From NCBI GenBank assembly GCA_965232255.1, contig OZ246962.1:2790001-2854000 (forward strand): DNA of 64,000 bases, written 5' to 3'. Source of the DNA: Endozoicomonas sp965232255 (GTDB taxonomy: Bacteria; Pseudomonadota; Gammaproteobacteria; Pseudomonadales; Endozoicomonadaceae). Below are positions 1 through 8,111 of the stretch, one piece after another. A program made the position numbers and the translations under genes. Within the stretch, counting starts at the first letter, position 1; each line of letters starts with the position of its first letter. Below the pieces are notes generated by a model. It worked only from the letters and a program-made list of their open reading frames with translations, was not told the DNA's origin and did no database searches.

Positions 1-2
1 AA

Positions 3-953
3 GGCTATACGACCATGGGTGCCTTGGCCACCGATGTTGCCCTGCGTCAGCTTGATGGCCTGGCCGATGGTGACGATCCGCACTGGCGTACAGCGTGTCG
101 TCCCTTTGGCAACAATGCCGGTTTCACCATTGCCGAATCCAGCCAGTTTCTGGTGCTGATGGATGATGAGCTGGCCCTTGAGTGCGGGGCTGAGATTCTC
201 GGTGCCGTGGCGGATGTGTTTATCAACGCTGATGGGTACAAAAAATCCATCTCGGCGCCCGGCGCGGGTAACCACTTGACCATGGCCCGGGCTGCGGCTC
301 TCGGACGCGCCATTGCCGGTGACGAAGCCTTGCGTTATCGCAGTTTTGTCCAGGCCCACGGCACCGGCACTCCGCAAAACCGCGTAACAGAATCGCAAAT
401 ACTCAGCGCCACTGCCAAGGCTTTTGGTATGGACAAGTGGCCGGTAGCGGCAGTGAAAAGCTATCTGGGGCATTCCATTGGTGCCGCTGGTGGCGATCAG
501 ATTATGGCAACGCTGGGCGTCTGGAAACACGGCATTATTCCCGGCATCCAGAGCACCGACGCCTTGGCCGAAGATGTGCACTCAGATCACCTCCATATTC
601 TGCTGGATCACCTTGAGACTGACACCATGGACCTGGCCCTGGTCAACGCCAAGGGATTTGGTGGTAACAACGCCACTGCCTTACTGCTCAGTCCTGAACT
701 GACCCATAAGATGCTCAAGGCACGGCACGGCAATACGACTATGATGCAGTGGCTACAGCGCAATGAGTCCATTAGCTTGCAGCAGCTGGACTACGAACAG
801 CGTTGTCGGCTGGGGGCATTCAACCCGATCTATCAGTTTGGTGAGGGGGTGATTGATGGGGCCGATCTGGATTTCACCGATCAGCGTATTCAGGTGCCTG
901 GTTTTGGTCAGGCATTGAACCTGGAGGTGGAAAATCCATTCTGGACGTTTTAA
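3..953 (+). CDS. Beta-ketoacyl-ACP synthase, C-terminal part (5' truncated by window)
   Basis: This is the C-terminal part of a condensing enzyme that elongates acyl-ACP with malonyl-ACP in fatty-acid synthesis. The frame is open from base 3, so the true start and the active-site Cys lie outside the window. Two of the three catalytic motifs are visible: the first His in AHGTGTPQNR (about residue 115 of the visible part) and the Lys/second His in AVKSYLGHSIGAAG. A glycine-rich KGFGGNNA loop follows. The long C-terminal tail after that loop (FGEGVIDG, then VPGFGQ) resembles the FabY-type synthases of Pseudomonas and Vibrio more than FabB or FabF, but this is from memory of the family. A hairpin follows the stop. 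Confidence 0.85.
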   Translation, partial: GYTTMGALATDVALRQLDGLADGDDPHWRTACRPFGNNAGFTIAESSQFLVLMDDELALECGAEILGAVADVFINADGYKKSISAPGAGNHLTMARAAALGRAIAGDEALRYRSFVQAHGTGTPQNRVTESQILSATAKAFGMDKWPVAAVKSYLGHSIGAAGGDQIMATLGVWKHGIIPGIQSTDALAEDVHSDHLHILLDHLETDTMDLALVNAKGFGGNNATALLLSPELTHKMLKARHGNTTMMQWLQRNESISLQQLDYEQRCRLGAFNPIYQFGEGVIDGADLDFTDQRIQVPGFGQALNLEVENPFWTF

Positions 954-967
954 GTCGCTAGCGTCGA

Positions 968-991
968 AGGCTGCCATCAATATGGCAGCCT
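968..991 (+). terminator. Perfect hairpin downstream of the ketoacyl synthase
   Basis: A 10-bp perfect stem (AGGCTGCCAT / ATGGCAGCCT) with a CAAT loop starts 15 bases after the synthase stop. There is no T-run after it. It may stabilise the mRNA end or act as a weak bidirectional terminator between this gene and the convergent histidine decarboxylase. Confidence 0.5.
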
Positions 992-1039
992 GATCCGGCG
1001 GATGCTACGTGGTATGGGGAGAGAATTTCACCGTCCTGC

Positions 1040-1918
1040 TTAAACTCTTGGCAAATTCATTTCTGCCAGCCACTCATTCAGTTGCATTTTGTTCAGACCA
1101 TAAAAGCCGGTAGAAGGAATGGCTTTTCTGGCCAATGTCACATAAGGCGCAACGGTAATTGCCGTACCAATTTCTCCTGGCTTCATCATTGAATAGGAAA
1201 AACCAATATAAGTACGATCAAATAACACATGAGAGTCTTGGCCACATTCAGTAATCGACCATACTACAGACTTTCTCATATCATCCAGAAAGGTTTTCAA
1301 ATCTTGTTCATTATCGTTTTTAGTCCAGACGCCGGCGTCTTCAATAAAAAGATCAGCGCAATTATCCCGATCTTTTGCTATGGATATGGCAATACATGAC
1401 CAGACACCATAGCCCTCGCCAGCTTTCAGTGGACGATCTTCTCGCGGACGAAAACTGTTAACACCTTTATTGGCACAGATAACGTGGGCACCTGGAAGCG
1501 GCGGGAAGCGACGTGAACTTTCTGTACCAAACAGATTTTTAGCAGCATCCAGCAGAGGTGCTGCATCATAGACATCCAGCAAATCTCCGTTGTATTGTTC
1601 CAGGCTCAATACTGGCTGAATCTTATTGTTGTGAATATCTTCATGAATGGCGAGATCATGCCCCCAAATTTGTCCGGCCAGCCCACAAAAGCTGGATGCG
1701 GTCAGCATATTAATTTGACCTATGTAAGCGTCAGCACATTCTGCCTTGTCATAAACGACGATTTTGTCCAACAATACGTCGTCGGTTTTTGCAACAGTTC
1801 CGGTTGATACTTTTAATGCTGCCACATAGCCTAAACCTTGAGCGCCGGGGCAACCGTAACCATCACAATAATCATCAAAAGGACTTATCGCCAGCCTGTC
1901 TATTTTAGGTGCCTTCAT
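1040..1918 (-). CDS. hdcA: Pyruvoyl-dependent histidine decarboxylase proenzyme
   Basis: The predicted 292-residue protein converts histidine to histamine plus CO2, consuming a proton. It matches the Lactobacillus 30a-type pyruvoyl enzyme along its length, not the PLP enzyme used by other Gram-negatives. The self-cleavage site is intact: AYIGQINMLTASSF with Ser75-Ser76, where the second Ser becomes the pyruvoyl group and separates the beta and alpha chains. Other conserved blocks are GAHVICANKGV, YGVWSCIAIS, FIEDAGVW (Glu193, aligned with the catalytic Glu197 of the Lactobacillus enzyme) and the SITECGQDSH and GTAITVAPYV segments. It is slightly shorter than the usual 310 residues at both ends. 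No HdcP histidine/histamine antiporter is adjacent; the next gene on the strand is a ClC channel 336 bp upstream. The family call is strong and substrate identity is inferred from it. Confidence 0.88.
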   Translation of the reverse strand: MKAPKIDRLAISPFDDYCDGYGCPGAQGLGYVAALKVSTGTVAKTDDVLLDKIVVYDKAECADAYIGQINMLTASSFCGLAGQIWGHDLAIHEDIHNNKIQPVLSLEQYNGDLLDVYDAAPLLDAAKNLFGTESSRRFPPLPGAHVICANKGVNSFRPREDRPLKAGEGYGVWSCIAISIAKDRDNCADLFIEDAGVWTKNDNEQDLKTFLDDMRKSVVWSITECGQDSHVLFDRTYIGFSYSMMKPGEIGTAITVAPYVTLARKAIPSTGFYGLNKMQLNEWLAEMNLPRV

Positions 1919-1980
1919 AAAAATGTACCTTTAGCTTCGTTATATTCTGTCCACTTTGAAATCGTGAGCTTTTCCGATAG

Positions 1981-2241
1981 ACAAATGTTGCTGCATTTAG
2001 CGAAAAGGCTGCGAAAAATCCACGCTTTCTAATTGGTTTTGGTTTAGCCAGTGCATGTTCATTGGAAAGGTTGCCAAATGCTAATCCAGACAGTGCTCAG
2101 CGCAAATTGGCAAAAACCGATGTTGCAATGCCATTACTCCCAGAACATGACCGGAATATTATTGCAGCTGGCAATATCAGAATTGTTGTATCTGCGAGCA
2201 CAAAGACCGGCGAGGTTGGTCGGTGGAATGATTGGACCTAA
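1981..2241 (+). pseudogene. Possible remnant reading frame between hdcA and the ClC gene
   Basis: An 87-codon open frame starts right after a TAG and has no ATG near its beginning. Its translation has protein-like composition (for example FLIGFGLASACSLERLP and LPEHDRNIIAAGNIRIVV) and ends in WNDWT before TAA. It may be the tail of a decayed gene, or chance. I do not recognise the family. The region also holds the presumed promoter of hdcA on the other strand. Confidence 0.25.
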
Positions 2242-2254
2242 TTGGGCATCGGCA

Positions 2255-3574
2255 TTAATGCCTGCCGCTTTTTTTTCTTTTCCGGGCAGCCTGTTCCAGG
2301 GCTTGGCTCTGTTGCAATAACCAGCGGTCGATGGGACCACCGCCCATGCTCTGGGCCACAATGACAGCACTCATGGTGGTGATCAGCAACGGCAACAGCA
2401 GGTTATAATCAAGCGTTATCTCCATCACCAGCAAGATGGCAGTGATTGGCGCTCGCACCGTGGCCGCGAAAAAAGCGGCCATTCCCGTCAGGCACAGAGT
2501 AGCCGGTTCTATGGATGCCATACTGTGGCACGCATCCGCCATAATGCAACCCAATAATCCGCCCAGTGCCAGCGCCGGCATCATCATGCCGCCCGGGGCA
2601 CCACTGCCGAAGCAGAGCAGGGTGGTGGCAAAGCGCAGTAGGAACCAGATTGCCAGTGTCGTCAGGGGAAAGACATTGTGGGTCAGATCGATCAGTAATG
2701 CCGAACCATCCAGAACCACAGCGGGAAACCAACTCAGCAGCAAACCTGCCCCAGCGCCTAAACAGGCGACCAGGGACAGATAATAGATGGGGTCATCGTG
2801 GTGTAACAGGACAAAAGCATGGCGAGTAATCATAATGGCATGATTGAACAACACACCGGCCACGCCACTGAGCGCTCCCAGAATAACCAGAATGGGAATG
2901 GCAGAAAACGGCGCATCATCCAATGATGGTACTGATAGTACAGGCTGGTTGCCTTGCAGTAGTTGGCTGGTAATGATGGCGCTAATGGTAGCGATAATCA
3001 CCGCCTTGAACGACACAAATGTGTAGTGAAAATCCGGCAGCATCTCTTCAGCAACAACAAACATGATTCCCGCCATTGGCGCGTTAAAGGCGCTGGCCAT
3101 GCCGGCGGCGGTCCCACAGACCATTAATGTATGCTGGGTGTTCTTGTTTCTGAGGTGAAAAAGGTCATGAACCATTTGACCTGTGCCGGCCCCGATCTGC
3201 ACCGATGGGCCGCCACGCCCCAACACCATGGCACCGCTAATGGCACAGATGCTGCCCACCAGTTTCACTGGGATAATGCGCCACCAACGTGCCGAACGCA
3301 CATCTTCGATACAACCTTCCACTTCGGGAATACCAGAGCCTTTGGCCTCCGGGGCAAATTTGAACACCAGGAAAACAGCTATGCTACTGAGCAAGCCGCT
3401 GGTCACTGCCATCAGGAGCATGTTGGTCCAGTTATGTGCCATTAACCAGTCAAAGCGCAGCTGCTCAAGCAACCCGATCAGCATTCTCATGATGGAACAG
3501 AGGATACCGGTAAGCGCACCAACAACTGCCGAGGCCATAAGCGTAACGGTCGGCCCGGCGGAGTTATCTGCCAT
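2255..3574 (-). CDS. ClC-family chloride channel with a missing gating glutamate
   Basis: A 439-residue integral membrane protein of the ClC family with about 10-12 hydrophobic segments. The anion-binding motifs are GSGIPEVEG and GRGGPSVQIGAG, plus a GAPGGMMMPALALG loop. The normal GREGP motif reads GRGGP (codon GGC at about 3210-3220, minus strand), so the gating glutamate equivalent to Glu148 of E. coli ClC-ec1 is glycine. The internal proton glutamate region (FVVAEEMLPDFHY) is retained. In ClC-ec1, removing Glu148 abolishes H+ coupling, so this protein is more likely a passive chloride channel than a 2Cl-/H+ exchanger. It ends in a basic tail (ARKRKKSGRH). It lies 17 bp downstream of the RING/ankyrin gene. 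With a proton-consuming decarboxylase nearby, a charge-shunt role in acid tolerance is possible (inference). Confidence 0.9.
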   Translation of the reverse strand: MADNSAGPTVTLMASAVVGALTGILCSIMRMLIGLLEQLRFDWLMAHNWTNMLLMAVTSGLLSSIAVFLVFKFAPEAKGSGIPEVEGCIEDVRSARWWRIIPVKLVGSICAISGAMVLGRGGPSVQIGAGTGQMVHDLFHLRNKNTQHTLMVCGTAAGMASAFNAPMAGIMFVVAEEMLPDFHYTFVSFKAVIIATISAIITSQLLQGNQPVLSVPSLDDAPFSAIPILVILGALSGVAGVLFNHAIMITRHAFVLLHHDDPIYYLSLVACLGAGAGLLLSWFPAVVLDGSALLIDLTHNVFPLTTLAIWFLLRFATTLLCFGSGAPGGMMMPALALGGLLGCIMADACHSMASIEPATLCLTGMAAFFAATVRAPITAILLVMEITLDYNLLLPLLITTMSAVIVAQSMGGGPIDRWLLQQSQALEQAARKRKKSGRH

Positions 3575-3591
3575 TGCTGAACCCTGAGGAT

Positions 3592-4899
3592 TTAGCGGAA
3601 GGTGAAGGTAGAGGAACGATTGGTTTTCAGAATAGCTAACAGTCGGTCAAAGTTCAGTGTTTTAGCGATCGGATCCAAAAAGGGATCACGGCGTCGGCAG
3701 ACAATGGTGTGGAAAAAATACTGAAGCGTCAGACCGATAGCTTGCAGCAGTGAGACAGCATCATCCACACCATATTGGTCGATCAGGGCTACCATCTGAG
3801 GCTGATTGCCTCTTTGGGCAAATGCCCTGAGTGTCTCGCCATAGTTGGAGATGTGGTTTTTAAATCCTGCCCTGAGCATACGTTCCACCACAGCAGGCTG
3901 CTGATATTTCACGGCTATCCACAAGGGATATAAAAATCGAGTAGCTCGTACGGCCTCGGTGTTGCACTGCGCGAGCAACACATCAATCATCTCTGCACTC
4001 TGAGCGGTAGCAATAGCGGTAATCAGAAACTGCAGGCATTTGGTCTGGCACCCAAGCAGATTTTTTTCAATCTCTTTTTCGACCGGGAATCTACCTGAAA
4101 ACAGCAACCTGATAACCTCTGGCTGGTGATAATTAAAGGCTGTGCTGAACAGGGATGAATAACCGTCATTATCAAGAACCAGTGGCATCTGACTGCCGGC
4201 GTCGTGCAGTAGTCTGACCACCTGACAGTGACCCTTCTCAGCTGCCAGTTTTATGGGGAGGACCTTTGGAAGTGGATAAAGTGTGTCAAGCCGTGCCAGA
4301 TTCGGGTATCTGGATTCTGGTAACGGCTCTTCCGGACAATCCACCTCAACACCTTTTTTGAGCATAGCGTCCACGATGCGTGCATCACCTGCCCAAGCTG
4401 CCAGGTGCAGTGGGTAGAGAATGCCATCGCTGGGGCTGAACAGATCAAGGCCTTCTTCGACCATGGCCAGCGCCACCTCACGGTGGTTGGCGTGCAACAT
4501 CAGGGAAAACAGCGATCGGTACCGGTCATTGACCAGATCGTAGCACTGCTGGTTGGCCTGCTCTTTGCTATGGGTCATGATTTGCCGGACGGCCTGAACA
4601 TCATTGGCAAGAGCAGCAGCGTAGAGTTCTACATGTATGAGCCTTCTTGGTGTTTGCAGTGTTATTGGGAAGGCCGGAGTATGGCAAATCAGGCAGCGGC
4701 GTCTTGCCAGGGGAATCTTTTCGAACCAGTGGCCCAGACACTCCAGATGATACAAATGACTTTTGGTACAGGCGACAGCTGCAATAAGTCGGCTGGGTGA
4801 GCTAACAAAGCTCGTACGGCAGATTATGCACTCGTCACTCTGTGACGGCGAAGAAATCCGCACCCTGGACGAAACTGTTGGCAACTGCATAGCTGACAA
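3592..4899 (-). CDS. RING-H2 zinc finger and ankyrin-repeat protein (candidate host-directed effector)
   Basis: The 435-residue protein has no signal peptide. Residues 24-72 hold a complete RING-H2 ligand set: C24-x2-C27-x16-C44-x3-H48-x2-H51-x2-C54-x14-C69-x2-C72. This is the pattern of eukaryotic E3 ubiquitin ligases. Degenerate ankyrin repeats follow from about residue 110 to 350, recognisable by PLHLAAWAGDARIVDAMLKKG, IKLAAEKGHCQVVRLL, FNYHQPEVIRLLFSG and WIAVKYQQPAVVERMLRAG. Bacteria have no ubiquitin, so such proteins normally act inside eukaryotic cells after secretion. No secretion signal can be seen here. It is probably co-transcribed with the ClC gene, 17 bp downstream. The start could also be the second Met (residue 4). 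Confidence 0.8.
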   Translation of the reverse strand: MSAMQLPTVSSRVRISSPSQSDECIICRTSFVSSPSRLIAAVACTKSHLYHLECLGHWFEKIPLARRRCLICHTPAFPITLQTPRRLIHVELYAAALANDVQAVRQIMTHSKEQANQQCYDLVNDRYRSLFSLMLHANHREVALAMVEEGLDLFSPSDGILYPLHLAAWAGDARIVDAMLKKGVEVDCPEEPLPESRYPNLARLDTLYPLPKVLPIKLAAEKGHCQVVRLLHDAGSQMPLVLDNDGYSSLFSTAFNYHQPEVIRLLFSGRFPVEKEIEKNLLGCQTKCLQFLITAIATAQSAEMIDVLLAQCNTEAVRATRFLYPLWIAVKYQQPAVVERMLRAGFKNHISNYGETLRAFAQRGNQPQMVALIDQYGVDDAVSLLQAIGLTLQYFFHTIVCRRRDPFLDPIAKTLNFDRLLAILKTNRSSTFTFR

Positions 4900-5139
4900 A
4901 CATCCAAAACCAAACCACCTGTTTGGCTACTCTGACTTGCTGATCCACTAAAAGTTCATATCAAAGTACTCCGATGAATCCGATGAATAAGGCTCTTGAT
5001 AAGAGCTCTTAATGAGGGATCTTAATGAACAGGCTGGCAAGTCGATAAAACTATGTGCAATCGTCGTGCATTGCGTTTTGTTGGTAAGTCAACCGTCTTT
5101 ATTCCCCAGTAAGAACCAAGAGAAAACCAGAGTTTCCCC
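4900..5139. promoter_or_regulatory. Divergent intergenic region
   Basis: This 240-bp stretch separates the divergently transcribed RING/ankyrin gene and the RRM gene, and must hold both promoters. It contains a short direct repeat CCGATGAAT (twice in tandem near 4971-4988) and a palindrome AAGAGCTCTT near 5001-5010. No gene is evident. Confidence 0.35.
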
Positions 5140-5502
5140 ATGCAAAAAAGGACTTTATACATCGGTAATCTGGCCTACACCGCCGTTGAAGAAGATTTGG
5201 AGCAGGCTTTTGAACAATTCGGTGTTATTGAAGATATCAAGCTAATGAGAGACCAGGAAACCGGCCGTTCCCGTGGCTTTGCCTTTATCACCTTTGAGTC
5301 AGAAGACCAGGCCACCGCCGCCAGGGCACTGGATGGCACTGAGCTGGCCGGGCGTACATTGCGGGTTAATGAAGCTCGCAGAAAGGAGCGTAAACAACAT
5401 CGCCCTGATAATAAGCAAAACGACAATCGGCAAAACGGCAATAGTATATACCGTCAGACAGAGTCGTCTAACCGCTACAATCCGCTTCAAAAGCGGCATT
5501 AA
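5140..5502 (+). CDS. RRM-type RNA-binding protein
   Basis: A 120-residue protein with one RNA recognition motif over residues 4-82. Both signature submotifs are present: RNP2 (LYIGNL) and RNP1 (RGFAFITF), with the aromatic residues that stack on RNA bases. A basic, Asn/Gln-rich tail (residues 84-120) follows and is probably disordered. Small single-RRM proteins of this type in bacteria are often cold-inducible RNA chaperones, but the function here is unknown. The 3' end overlaps the convergent yejF stop by 35 bp, so the two transcripts must be antisense to each other at their ends. Confidence 0.88.
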   Translation: MQKRTLYIGNLAYTAVEEDLEQAFEQFGVIEDIKLMRDQETGRSRGFAFITFESEDQATAARALDGTELAGRTLRVNEARRKERKQHRPDNKQNDNRQNGNSIYRQTESSNRYNPLQKRH

Positions 5503-7069
5503 TCAGCTCTCGGGTGTACGCCTGGCGTGGCTGCTCGAATACGGTTCTGGTGACGCCCTGTTCGACGATCTGACCGCCTTGCATAACAATAATGCGATGG
5601 CTCATGGCTTTGACCACGGCCAAGTCATGGCTGATGAAAATATAGCTAAGGTTGTATCTTTTTTGCAGGCAGCGTAACAGGTCAATAATCTGCGACTGTA
5701 CTGTTCTGTCCAGCGCCGAGGTTGGCTCATCAAGCACGATCAGCCGTGGCCTTAGCACCAGCGCCCGGGCAATGGCAATGCGTTGCCGCTGGCCACCGGA
5801 AAACTCGTGGGGGTAGCGATGGCGGCATTGCGGATCCAGCCCAACGTCGCTTAGCGCAGAGATAATCTGCTGCTCCCGGCTGCCACTGCTGGCCAGTTGG
5901 TGGATGTCCAATCCTTCGCCAACAATATCACTAATGGTCATACGGGGGCTGAGGCTGCCAAACGGATCCTGAAAGACGATCTGCATCTCCCGGCGCAAGG
6001 GGCGAAACTGTTTCTGGTTCAGAGTGTCGATGCGCTGGTTGAGAAAATGAATCTCTCCTGCAGAGCGTTGCAACTTCAACAGTGCCATTCCCAGGGTGGT
6101 TTTACCGGAACCGGACTCGCCGACAATACCCAGCGTTTCGCCCTGACAAATGGTCAGTGACAGGTCAGTCACCGCCTTGACGTGCCCCACCGTGCGACGG
6201 AAAAAGCCCTTCTTCACCGGAAACCACACTTTGATGTCCTCGGCATCCATCAGTGCTGGTGGATTGTCTGCCAGTGGTTCCGGCTGTCCGGTTGGTTCCG
6301 CATTGAGCAGGTCAATGGTGTAGGGGTGTTGAGGGGCTGTGAACACCGCCTCAGTGGCGCCTTGCTCAACCACCTCACCGTCTTTCATCACGCAGATGCG
6401 GTCGGTAACGTGGCGAATCAGGTTCAGGTCGTGGCTGATAAACAAAATAGCCATGCCCAGTTTATCTTGAAGCTGGCGCAGCAGATTGAGAATCTGTCGT
6501 TGCACGGTCACATCCAGTGCCGTAGTGGGTTCGTCAGCAATTAGTAACGTGGGCTCACAAGCCAGGGCCATGGCGATCATCACTCGCTGACGCTGGCCAC
6601 CGGATAACTCATGGGGATAAGCCTTCAGGCGATTGTGGGCATCGTGAATACCGACCAGTTCCAGCAGTTCAAGGGTTTTGGTGGTGGCTGCACTGCGATC
6701 CAGACCAAGGTGGATGGCCAGCACTTCGCCAATCTGTTTTTCCACGGTATGCAACGGATTCAGGGCGCTCATGGGTTCCTGAAAGATCATGCTGATCTTG
6801 TGGCCACGAATCTGGCGCATTTGTGCCTGGCTGAATTTCAGCAGCGCTTCGCCGTTGAATTCCACGGACCCGCTGAGTCGGGCGTTGGCCGCCAGTAGTT
6901 GCAAAATGCTCAAGGCAGTGATGGACTTGCCAGAGCCGGACTCACCCACCAGACCAACGGTTTCGCCGGCGTTGACCGTAAAGGAGACTCCTTTAACTGC
7001 CTCAACGTGCCCTTCACCCTGCACAAAGCTGATTCTGAGATCGTTAATTGCCAGTAACGGTTTATCCAT
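5468..7069 (-). CDS. yejF: Peptide ABC transporter, duplicated ATP-binding protein YejF
   Basis: A 533-residue fused double ATPase that powers the YejABEF peptide importer at the inner face of the cytoplasmic membrane. Each half has Walker A (GLVGESGSGKS near residue 38; GIVGESGSGKT near residue 315), an ABC signature (LSGGQRQRVMIA; FSGGQRQRIAIA) and Walker B ending in DEPT. The typical oligopeptide-type C-terminal stretch follows each nucleotide-binding domain. It is the last gene of the yej cluster, 9 bp after yejE. In E. coli, YejABEF takes up microcin C and peptides; in some Alphaproteobacteria it imports muropeptides. Confidence 0.95.
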   Translation of the reverse strand: MDKPLLAINDLRISFVQGEGHVEAVKGVSFTVNAGETVGLVGESGSGKSITALSILQLLAANARLSGSVEFNGEALLKFSQAQMRQIRGHKISMIFQEPMSALNPLHTVEKQIGEVLAIHLGLDRSAATTKTLELLELVGIHDAHNRLKAYPHELSGGQRQRVMIAMALACEPTLLIADEPTTALDVTVQRQILNLLRQLQDKLGMAILFISHDLNLIRHVTDRICVMKDGEVVEQGATEAVFTAPQHPYTIDLLNAEPTGQPEPLADNPPALMDAEDIKVWFPVKKGFFRRTVGHVKAVTDLSLTICQGETLGIVGESGSGKTTLGMALLKLQRSAGEIHFLNQRIDTLNQKQFRPLRREMQIVFQDPFGSLSPRMTISDIVGEGLDIHQLASSGSREQQIISALSDVGLDPQCRHRYPHEFSGGQRQRIAIARALVLRPRLIVLDEPTSALDRTVQSQIIDLLRCLQKRYNLSYIFISHDLAVVKAMSHRIIVMQGGQIVEQGVTRTVFEQPRQAYTRELINAAFEADCSG

Positions 7070-7078
7070 AACGGTGCT

Positions 7079-8110
7079 CTAGTTGAAGTAGTATTTCCTG
7101 GGATCCAGGGCATCGCGACAGGCTTCGCCGATAAACACCAGCAGCGTCAGCATGATCGACATAACCAGAAAAGCGGTAATGCCCAGCCACGGCGCTTGCA
7201 GGTTATTTTTGCCCTGGGCAATCAGCTCGCCCAGCGACGGCGAGCCAGCCGGCAGCCCAAAGCCCAGGAAATCCAGCGAGGTCAGCGTGGTGATGGCACC
7301 GGTGAGAATAAACGGCATAAAGGTCACGGTGGCGATCATGGCATTGGGCAAAATATGGTGGAACATCAGGCGTACATTGCCCATGCCCAATGCCCTGGCC
7401 GCGCGCACGTATTCCAGGTTGCGTCCCCGCAGGAACTCGGCGCGCACCACATCCACCAGGGTCATCCACTGGAACAGCAGCATAATGCCCAGCAGCCACC
7501 AGAAGCCCGGCTCGACAAAACTGGAAAGAATAATCAGCAGATAGAGATTGGGCATGCCAGACCAGATTTCAATAAAACGCTGCCCGAACAGATCAACCTT
7601 GCCGCCATAAAACCCTTGTACGGCACCGACCATTACACCAATAACCGTACTGAACAGCGTCAACGCCAGACCGAACAGCACTGAAATGCGAAAGCCGTAT
7701 ATTACCCTGGCCAACACATCGCGGCCCTGATCGTCAGTGCCCAGCCAGTTATCCAGCGACGGTACCGCCGGTGCCATACGGGCATAGTTGATGGTGTCAT
7801 AGCTGTAGCGAATGGGTGGCCAGAGCATCCAGCCTTTAGGTTCAATCAGCTCTTTGGCGTAGTCCTGGCGGTAGTCCATCTCCAGCTCAAACTCACCGCC
7901 AAATGTGGTTTCCGGGTAAGTCACCAGGGTAGGGAAGTAGGGCGCTCCATCGAACCACAACAGCAGCGGTTTGTCGTTGGCCACCACTTCGGCCAACAGG
8001 GTGATGATGAACAGGATGGAAAAAATCCACAGCGATATGTAGCCCCGGCGGTTGCGCTTGAAATTCTGCCAGCGACGCTGGTTGAGCGGATTAAGCTTGA
8101 ATCGGGTCAT
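7079..8110 (-). CDS. yejE: Peptide ABC transporter permease YejE
   Basis: A 343-residue inner-membrane permease that matches E. coli YejE throughout (LNPLNQRRWQNFKRNRRGY at the start, DFLGFGLPAGSPSLGEL near the end). The first membrane segment lies near residue 25, and the remaining segments form the BPD_transp_1 domain from about residue 140. The EAA-type loop that contacts the ATPase is near RAARALGMG. The start is taken at the ATG at 8108-8110 because it lies one base after the yejB stop and matches the family N-terminus; an upstream in-frame codon would only add 12 residues overlapping yejB. Confidence 0.95.
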   Translation of the reverse strand: MTRFKLNPLNQRRWQNFKRNRRGYISLWIFSILFIITLLAEVVANDKPLLLWFDGAPYFPTLVTYPETTFGGEFELEMDYRQDYAKELIEPKGWMLWPPIRYSYDTINYARMAPAVPSLDNWLGTDDQGRDVLARVIYGFRISVLFGLALTLFSTVIGVMVGAVQGFYGGKVDLFGQRFIEIWSGMPNLYLLIILSSFVEPGFWWLLGIMLLFQWMTLVDVVRAEFLRGRNLEYVRAARALGMGNVRLMFHHILPNAMIATVTFMPFILTGAITTLTSLDFLGFGLPAGSPSLGELIAQGKNNLQAPWLGITAFLVMSIMLTLLVFIGEACRDALDPRKYYFN

Positions 8111-8111
8111 T

